18,119 bases of DNA from SIG455 sp045659025 (GTDB lineage: Bacteria > Bacillota > Clostridia > UMGS1810), in contig JAZOWA010000029.1 of assembly GCA_045659025.1 (NCBI GenBank), forward strand, positions 1 to 18,119. Reading direction: 5' to 3'. This document shows, one piece after another, positions 13,209 through 18,119 of this stretch. Numbering within the stretch: the first letter of the stretch is position 1; every line of letters begins with the position of its first letter. The notes beneath the pieces were generated by a model that saw only the letters and a list, made by a program, of their open reading frames with translations, was not told where the DNA came from and searched no databases. Position numbers and translations under genes: made by a program.

Positions 13209-15637
13209 TTGTTCTCCTCCCCTCTTGGTGTGATTATAATTTTATCATCTGCAAAATCTACTGTGACACTCTTGCCCTCTGCCACATTACCCGAGAGCAT
13301 CTCGTCGGAAATCAAATCCTCAACCTTGGACTGGATTGCTCTGCGGAGAGGTCTTGCACCATACACGGGATCAAACCCCTCATCGGCAAGGTGGGATATG
13401 AGGGAATCTGTAAACTCTACATCAATGTTCATAGCTGAAAGACGTGTCTTTAAGTTATTGAGCATTATCTTGGTGATGCTCTCGATATCTTCTCTGGTAA
13501 GTTTTCTAAACACGATAATCTCATCAATACGATTGATAAGTTCAGGGCGGAATGCCTGCTTGAGTTCTCCCAATACGGATGACTTAATCTTATCATAATC
13601 GTCATCGGCGCTTTCGTTGCCACCAAAACCCATGGATTTGGCTTTATCAGTAATAAGGCGGGCACCGATATTGGATGTCATAATAATTACTGTGTTCTTA
13701 AAATCAACTCGTCTGCCCTGGGAATCCGTGAGTATTCCGTCTTCAAGTATCTGCAAAAGAATATTGAATACGTCGGGGTGTGCCTTTTCTATCTCGTCGA
13801 AGAGGACTACGGAGTATGGCTTACGGCGTACCTTCTCGGTAAGCTGACCGCCCTCATCATAACCAACGAATCCGGGAGGTGAGCCTACAAGACGGGAAAC
13901 ATTGTGCTTATCCATATACTCGCTCATATCAACGCGTATAACGGCATTTTCATCACCAAAAACCGTCTCAGCAACCGCTTTACACAACTCCGTCTTACCC
14001 ACACCCGTAGGACCTAAAAACACAAATGAGCCTATGGGGCGTTTGGGGTCTTTAAGACCCGTTCTGCCGCGGCGGATTGCTTTGGACACGGCAACAACTG
14101 CCTCGTCCTGACCTACCACCCGTTCGTGAAGGATACTCTCCATATTCTTAAGACGTTCCTGCTCCTCAAGGGCAAGTTTCTTAACGGGGATACCCGTCCA
14201 GGAAGAGATAACATCACAAATCTCCTCGGATGTGACGATAAGATCGGTGGTGGAGCTTTCTTTACTCCAATTACCCTTTACTTCTTCAAGGCGGGATTTG
14301 AGTTCTTCTTCCTTATCACGCATCTCAGCGGCTTTCTCAAAGTTCTCCTCCTCAATGGCTATCTTCTTCTGCGCTCCTGCCTCGGCAAGTTCGGATTCAA
14401 TAGCTTTGACTTCAGGGGGTGCGGTGAATGCCTTCATCCTGATTTTTGATGATGCTTCGTCTATAAGGTCAATCGCCTTATCGGGAAGGAATCTGTCGGA
14501 AATATATCTCTGAGAAAGCTTGGCGGCACTCTCAATCGCATCGTCTGTGATACGTACCTGATGATGTGCCTCGTATTTATCACGGATACCCGTTAAAATC
14601 TGTATAGTCTCCTCCACAGTGGGTTCACCCACTGTGATGGGTTGGAAACGGCGCTCAAGGGCGGAGTCCTTCTCTATATGCTTACGGTATTCATCCAAAG
14701 TGGTGGCACCTATAACCTGAAGTTCACCTCTTGCAAGAAGCGGCTTTAAGATGTTGGCGGCATCCATAGCACCCTCTGCGGCACCTGCACCGATAAGGGT
14801 GTGTACCTCATCAATAAAGAGGATTATCTCTTCGCTTTTCTTGGCTTCGTCAAGGGCTTTGCGGATTCTATCCTCGAACTCGCCCCTGTACTTGGTACCT
14901 GCCACCATTGATGCAAGGTCTAATGAAAATATCTTCTTGCCCTTTAAGGTCTCGGGGACTTCACCTGCTACAATCTTCTGCGCCAGGCCCTCGGCAATAG
15001 CGGTCTTACCTACACCCGGCTCACCGATAAGGCAGGGATTATTCTTGGTACGTCTTGAGAGAATCTGTATCACTCTCTCAATCTCCTTGTCTCTGCCCAC
15101 GATGGGGTCAAATTTGCCCTCTGATGCCATCTTTGTGAGATCACTACCGAAGGGAGCGAGGTCTTTCAAATTGGATTTTGCGTTGGATTTTGAAGATATA
15201 TTGGTAGATGGGCCAAACATCTTCTTTACCAAGGTGTTGGGGTCAATATGAAGATTACGGATAAGGCGGGCAGCAACACTCTCGCCTTCCCTCAGAATCG
15301 CCATAAGGATATGCTCGGGAAATATGAACTGTGCACCCATACGCTGTGACTCGTTATAGCTGAGTTCAACAACCGTCTTGGTGCGGGGAGTCATAGGAAG
15401 TACACCCTCGGGGATTTTGCCCTCGAAGGATATGTTGGCTTCGTCCTTAATGTTATCTATGATATATTCATAGGTCACCCCTTCGTCTGTAAGGGCTTCG
15501 GCGGCACGGGATGTGCCTTCTTTAACCAAGCCTGCAAGAAGATGCTCGGTACCAACGAAATTATGGCCCAACTCTGTAGCTATGTCCTGAGAAAGACGAA
15601 GCACTACTCGGGATTTATCTGTGAATTTGCTATCCAT
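13205..15637 (-). CDS. clpC: ClpC, AAA+ unfoldase of the Clp protease
   Basis: This protein unfolds substrates and feeds them to ClpP. At 810 residues it has the usual length. Order: two Clp_N repeats (about 1-145); AAA+ domain 1 with Walker A GEPGVGKT (205-212) and LFIDEVHTL; a middle region with a UVR-like coiled segment (EEENFEKAAEMRDKEEEL); AAA+ domain 2 with Walker A GPTGVGKT (542-549); and a C-terminal D2-small domain. An MGF-type loop (KSMGFGG), typical for ClpP docking, lies in domain 2. The short middle region with UVR identifies ClpC and not ClpB. GGAGGAAT at the end of mcsB gives the ribosome site for ATG 15637. In the family, McsB-made phosphoarginine marks are read by the ClpC N-domain. 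No clpP is in the window. Confidence 0.97.
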   Translation of the reverse strand: MDSKFTDKSRVVLRLSQDIATELGHNFVGTEHLLAGLVKEGTSRAAEALTDEGVTYEYIIDNIKDEANISFEGKIPEGVLPMTPRTKTVVELSYNESQRMGAQFIFPEHILMAILREGESVAARLIRNLHIDPNTLVKKMFGPSTNISSKSNAKSNLKDLAPFGSDLTKMASEGKFDPIVGRDKEIERVIQILSRRTKNNPCLIGEPGVGKTAIAEGLAQKIVAGEVPETLKGKKIFSLDLASMVAGTKYRGEFEDRIRKALDEAKKSEEIILFIDEVHTLIGAGAAEGAMDAANILKPLLARGELQVIGATTLDEYRKHIEKDSALERRFQPITVGEPTVEETIQILTGIRDKYEAHHQVRITDDAIESAAKLSQRYISDRFLPDKAIDLIDEASSKIRMKAFTAPPEVKAIESELAEAGAQKKIAIEEENFEKAAEMRDKEEELKSRLEEVKGNWSKESSTTDLIVTSEEICDVISSWTGIPVKKLALEEQERLKNMESILHERVVGQDEAVVAVSKAIRRGRTGLKDPKRPIGSFVFLGPTGVGKTELCKAVAETVFGDENAVIRVDMSEYMDKHNVSRLVGSPPGFVGYDEGGQLTEKVRRKPYSVVLFDEIEKAHPDVFNILLQILEDGILTDSQGRRVDFKNTVIIMTSNIGARLITDKAKSMGFGGNESADDDYDKIKSSVLGELKQAFRPELINRIDEIIVFRKLTREDIESITKIMLNNLKTRLSAMNIDVEFTDSLISHLADEGFDPVYGARPLRRAIQSKVEDLISDEMLSGNVAEGKSVTVDFADDKIIITPRGEENK

Positions 15638-15640
15638 AGG

Positions 15641-16660
15641 TTATTCCTCCTTGTCTGCAATTATATTGCTGATTATCTCTGCCCTCTTCACATCACGTTC
15701 AAAGGCGGAGGCTGCACCCGTCTCTGCTATATGGGCCGGACGAGTGACTACTGTGATTTCATTAAGACTTTTAATTGATATATCATTTATTATACCCAAA
15801 GATACACCGAATCTCACATTAGAAAGATGCCCGATAAGTTCTTCACTGCTGATCTTACGAGCATAACGCATAATACCATAGGAGCGCATTATCTTATCCT
15901 CAACGGAAACGCCCTTATCCTGAAGTATTCTGCGACGGAGTTCTCTTTCCTTGGATATTATCTGGTTGACAACATCGGTAATATTGGTGGAAAGCTCTTC
16001 CTCGCTCTTGCCCAGAGTGGTCTGATTGGAAATCTGGAATATGTTGCCTCCGGGTTTTGTGCCTTCGCCATACATACCACGAACCGTCACACCGAGTTTG
16101 CCTACGGTGGCAAAGAGGTTATCTGCAAGGCGGGTCATACAAAGGGCGGGGAGATGAAGCATAAAGGACATCCTCATACCCGTACCCACATTAGTGGGAC
16201 AAGCGGTGAGATGACCGTATTTACTATGAAAAGCATACTCCAAACGTTCGCTTAAGTAATCATCTATCTTGCTGATAAGGTCATATGCCTTGCCTCCCTC
16301 TGCACCTGCATATATGCACTGCATACGGATATGGTCTTCTTCATTTATCAATATAGATACCGCATCATCCTCGCTCACAAACACCGCTTTTTCTTCGGTG
16401 TTTTTAAGCATTTGCGCACTTATGATGTGCTGTTCAAAAAGTTTCTGCCTTTCTATATCGCTGATCTCTGACAGGCGGATGAGGTTGAACTTATAATTCA
16501 TACCCTCAAGAGCTTCGGCAACCAGATCTATTACACGATTGCCCTCACCTTTCTTCATACGATTAGGGAAAGGAATGCCTGCTATATTACGGGCAAGGCG
16601 AATACGGGTGCTGAGGACTATATCATCCTGAAAACCGCTGCCTAAATACCATTTAGCCAA
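15641..16660 (-). CDS. mcsB: McsB, protein arginine kinase
   Basis: This kinase phosphorylates arginines in proteins, marking them for ClpCP and inactivating CtsR. The 339-residue phosphagen-kinase fold shows STRIRLARN at the N-terminus, NEEDHIR (106-112) with the catalytic acidic pair, CPTNVGTG (154-161) with the active-site cysteine, and YGEGTKPGG. The C-terminal RDVKRA (322-327) matches the RDxxRA phosphoarginine-sensing motif, so allosteric control seems kept. It overlaps mcsA by 8 nt upstream, and its own stop codon lies 3 nt before the clpC start. Confidence 0.96.
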   Translation of the reverse strand: MAKWYLGSGFQDDIVLSTRIRLARNIAGIPFPNRMKKGEGNRVIDLVAEALEGMNYKFNLIRLSEISDIERQKLFEQHIISAQMLKNTEEKAVFVSEDDAVSILINEEDHIRMQCIYAGAEGGKAYDLISKIDDYLSERLEYAFHSKYGHLTACPTNVGTGMRMSFMLHLPALCMTRLADNLFATVGKLGVTVRGMYGEGTKPGGNIFQISNQTTLGKSEEELSTNITDVVNQIISKERELRRRILQDKGVSVEDKIMRSYGIMRYARKISSEELIGHLSNVRFGVSLGIINDISIKSLNEITVVTRPAHIAETGAASAFERDVKRAEIISNIIADKEE

Positions 16661-17171
16661 TGTCCTCGCCTCCTTTTTCTATCTCTTTAATCTTATCACG
16701 CAAGATGGCGGCTTCTTCATATTTCTCTTCCAAAATCGCTTTCTGCAGATTGGATTTAAGATCACGGAGTTCGTTCTGCTTTGTAATCTTTTCCTTATCT
16801 GTGCCTGTGATTTTGCCGTTATGTGAGGTGGCTCCCTGTGTCTTTGCCAGCATCGTCTCTACCGCATCAGAAAACACATCATAGCACTTATCACAACCGA
16901 GCAATCCCGTAGAATTAAATGTGGTAAAATCAGTACCACATCCTTCGCAACGCTTTGCAGTTGCTAAAGATTGCGTGCTATTGCTATTTGCAAAGAGATG
17001 ATTGAAAATGCTGTTGAAATTCAAGCCGTCGCCAAAAAGGTCGAGATACTTCTCGCCTATACCCATCTCGGCTGCACACTCACTGCAAAGGTGCATCTCA
17101 CGGGCAACGCCGTTGGTGACCGTCTTATAATGTATGGTTGCTTTATTCTTGTTGCAATTTGAACATAACAT
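16653..17171 (-). CDS. mcsA: McsA, activator of McsB
   Basis: This 172-residue zinc-binding activator has four CxxC pairs: C3/C6, C29/C32, C75/C78 and C93/C96. A UVR domain lies at about 136-167 (ELRDLKSNLQKAILEEKYEEAAILRD). It forms a complex with McsB and stimulates arginine phosphorylation. A ribosome site (ggagg) lies in the 13-nt gap after ctsR. Confidence 0.94.
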   Translation of the reverse strand: MLCSNCNKNKATIHYKTVTNGVAREMHLCSECAAEMGIGEKYLDLFGDGLNFNSIFNHLFANSNSTQSLATAKRCEGCGTDFTTFNSTGLLGCDKCYDVFSDAVETMLAKTQGATSHNGKITGTDKEKITKQNELRDLKSNLQKAILEEKYEEAAILRDKIKEIEKGGEDIG

Positions 17172-17184
17172 AGTGACATCCTCC

Positions 17185-17637
17185 TTACATTAAATTGATA
17201 AGAATGTTTTTGAATATAGTGGAACGGATACGGTTCTTGAATTCACCGTCATTAATCTCCCTGAGGGCACTGCTTCCGCAGGATGCCAAAATAAGCTTTG
17301 CCTCACGCTCGGTGATGAGATTGCCACCATAGAGATTCTTGACAATTGCATCCATTGTCATAACATCAAGATGATCACCGATGCTATTTAGCACGTGCAT
17401 CAGCGCGTTGACCTCTCCACCACCACTGACACGGGTGATCTTGATGAATCCGCCACCACCACGTCGGCTCTCTACACAATATCCCCTCTCATTAGTAAAA
17501 CGAGTGGATATAACATAGTTGATTTGCGAGGGTACACACTTGAAGTAATTGGCAAGCTCATTGCGCTTCAATTCAATGCTCTGATCCTCTGCCAGCATAT
17601 CCCTGATAAACATCTCAATTGTATCGCTGATTTTCAT
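17185..17637 (-). CDS. ctsR: CtsR, heat-shock repressor of clp genes
   Basis: This 150-residue repressor binds direct repeats in clp promoters. The winged helix-turn-helix spans about 16-68, with NELANYFKCVPSQINYVIS as recognition region and a wing RRGGGGFIKI at 58-67; the glycine loop acts as the heat sensor in relatives and its arginine is the target of McsB. I placed the start at ATG 17637, which has AGGGGG 8 nt upstream and gives the standard length. A longer reading from 17751 would run through the promoter and operator. It is the first gene of the operon and should repress itself. Confidence 0.96.
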   Translation of the reverse strand: MKISDTIEMFIRDMLAEDQSIELKRNELANYFKCVPSQINYVISTRFTNERGYCVESRRGGGGFIKITRVSGGGEVNALMHVLNSIGDHLDVMTMDAIVKNLYGGNLITEREAKLILASCGSSALREINDGEFKNRIRSTIFKNILINLM

Positions 17638-17676
17638 ATAAAAACCCCCTTTTGTGTGGGAAAAACTCCTTGTTTT

Positions 17677-17713
17677 GGTCAAAGTCGAAATTTGACTTTG
17701 ACTTTCTTTGACT
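17677..17713 (-). promoter_or_regulatory. CtsR operator
   Basis: On the minus strand the sequence contains AGTCAAA-gaa-AGTCAAA (17713-17697), the exact CtsR heptad repeat with 3-nt spacing. A further GTCAAA (17696-17691) is directly adjacent, and a GGTCAAA lies in the opposite orientation at 17677-17683. It begins about 10 bp downstream of the -10, so bound CtsR would block initiation or clearance. Confidence 0.9.
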
Positions 17714-17722
17714 TTCGACTGC

Positions 17723-17751
17723 ATTATAACTCTATTTTTTGTTTTTGTCAA
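17723..17751 (-). promoter_or_regulatory. Promoter of ctsR-mcsA-mcsB-clpC-TSCPD
   Basis: On the minus strand a perfect TTGACA (17751-17746) and a perfect TATAAT (17728-17723) are separated by 17 nt. This is a consensus sigma-A promoter kept in check by the CtsR operator just downstream. Confidence 0.93.
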
Positions 17752-17816
17752 GGGGTTTTTTGAAAAATTTTTTAATATTTTTTTGTCATTTTAGGCCGTT
17801 TTTCTGAGGATAAAAA

Positions 17817-17845
17817 TTGACAAAAAATTACAATTATTTTATTAT
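17817..17845 (+). promoter_or_regulatory. Rightward promoter at the window edge
   Basis: TTGACA at 17817-17822 and TATTAT at 17840-17845 are separated by 17 nt; a TATAAT at 17843-17848 is 20 nt away. It reads into the DnaA-box cluster and beyond the window. No gene start follows within the window. The flank 17752-17816 is almost pure A/T. Confidence 0.5.
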
Positions 17846-17856
17846 AATTAGCATAA

Positions 17857-17951
17857 AGTTATCCACATATCCACATTTTACGTGGATAACTCGGCAAGAA
17901 TGGGGATATTGCTATGTTTCAATGTTTATAACTATGTGGATATGTGGATTA
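17857..17951. other. Cluster of DnaA-box-like sequences with inverted repeats
   Basis: A perfect TTATCCACA lies at 17859-17867. Sites with one or two mismatches are at 17867-17875 (ATATCCACA), 17881-17889 (reverse TTATCCACG), 17935-17943 (reverse ATATCCACA) and 17943-17951 (reverse TAATCCACA). The stretch 17861-17876 is a perfect 16-bp inverse complement of 17934-17949. In addition, AGTTATCCAC (17857-17866) pairs with GTGGATAACT (17882-17891). AT-rich DNA lies on the left. Candidate roles are a replication origin, a DnaA titration site, or DnaA control of a gene beyond the edge. Confidence 0.6.
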
Positions 17952-18046
17952 TTTATGTGGGACAAAATTATGGATTTTTGCCATTTTCAAGGTAAAAAAT
18001 GGTATTTGGCATGAGGATCTGTCCCCTACTCCCTGATATACGCAAA

Positions 18047-18085
18047 AAAGGTCAAAAATTACGGATTACGTATTTTTTGACCTTT
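18047..18085. terminator. Long hairpin near the window end, possible terminator
   Basis: AAAGGTCAAAAATTACG (18047-18063) pairs with CGTATTTTTTGACCTTT (18069-18085) with one mismatch and a 5-nt loop, a stem of about 17 bp. A gggtttt run follows. No gene ends nearby on the left, so it may belong to a gene entering from the right or may be another protein-binding palindrome. The stretch 17952-18046 shows nothing I can name. Confidence 0.4.
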
Positions 18086-18119
18086 GGGTTTTGACGGTTT
18101 TTTATCGATTTGGCTCTAT

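Noticed and set aside
17638..17751. Longer CtsR start
   Set aside because: It would place the promoter and the CtsR operator inside the coding region, and it exceeds the normal family length; ATG 17637 has a strong ribosome site.
18047..18097. Second CtsR operator
   Set aside because: The TTTGACC and TTTGACG copies are 7 nt apart instead of 3, and the other copy is inverted; it does not fit the heptad rule.
1..18119. CRISPR array, insertion sequence or rRNA
   Set aside because: No regularly spaced repeats, transposase motifs or rRNA-like sequence were seen on either strand.

Overview
The window looks like chromosome of a low-to-mid GC anaerobic Firmicute, most likely a gut-type clostridium (Oscillospirales/Clostridia-like). 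The evidence is an oxygen-sensitive glycyl-radical ribonucleotide reductase, a complete ctsR-mcsA-mcsB-clpC operon with its operator, a TIGR03905-type TSCPD protein, strong purine-rich ribosome binding sites, and sigma-A type promoters (TTGACA-17-TATAAT). The species cannot be named from the sequence.

Left part (1-4055): a class III ribonucleotide reductase gene (nrdD) behind a promoter that carries two NrdR-box-like sites 32 bp apart. NrdD has a thioredoxin/glutaredoxin-like domain fused at its C-terminus and is followed 7 nt later by a thioredoxin-reductase-like flavoprotein gene, so the pair reads as a reductase with its own electron supply. A UUCG-loop terminator closes this unit. Then come a tRNA-Pro(CGG) gene with its promoter and terminator, a palindromic segment that duplicates the 3' end of that tRNA plus the terminator, and a 55-codon gene resembling the small DUF6774 proteins.

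Middle-left (4052-6917, minus strand): a DUF421/YetF-like membrane protein, and RNase R with its own promoter and terminator.

Middle (7075-12952, plus strand): the most unusual region, a seven-gene run with one good promoter at the start and one terminator at the end. The order is PqqD-like protein, S24/S26 (SipW-type Ser-His) peptidase, ABC exporter, secreted two-module protein, 69-residue peptide, HPr-kinase-like ATPase, and secreted SLH-domain protein. The 69-residue peptide begins with a YxxPxL motif like the leader that PqqD-type recognition domains bind in lasso peptide systems. It is translationally coupled to the kinase-like gene. No lasso cyclase, transglutaminase-like protease, radical SAM enzyme or lanthionine synthetase is present, so this is not a standard cluster. 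It may be an uncharacterised peptide-modification and export system tied to the cell surface.

Right part (12963-17751, minus strand): the stress/proteolysis operon ctsR-mcsA-mcsB-clpC with a TSCPD gene at its end. Genes are tightly packed or overlapping. Transcription starts at a TTGACA-17-TATAAT promoter with a CtsR operator just downstream, and ends at a terminator shared with the middle operon.

Right edge (17752-18119): no gene. It holds very AT-rich DNA, a rightward promoter, a cluster of five DnaA-box-like sequences with inverted repeats, and a long hairpin near the end.
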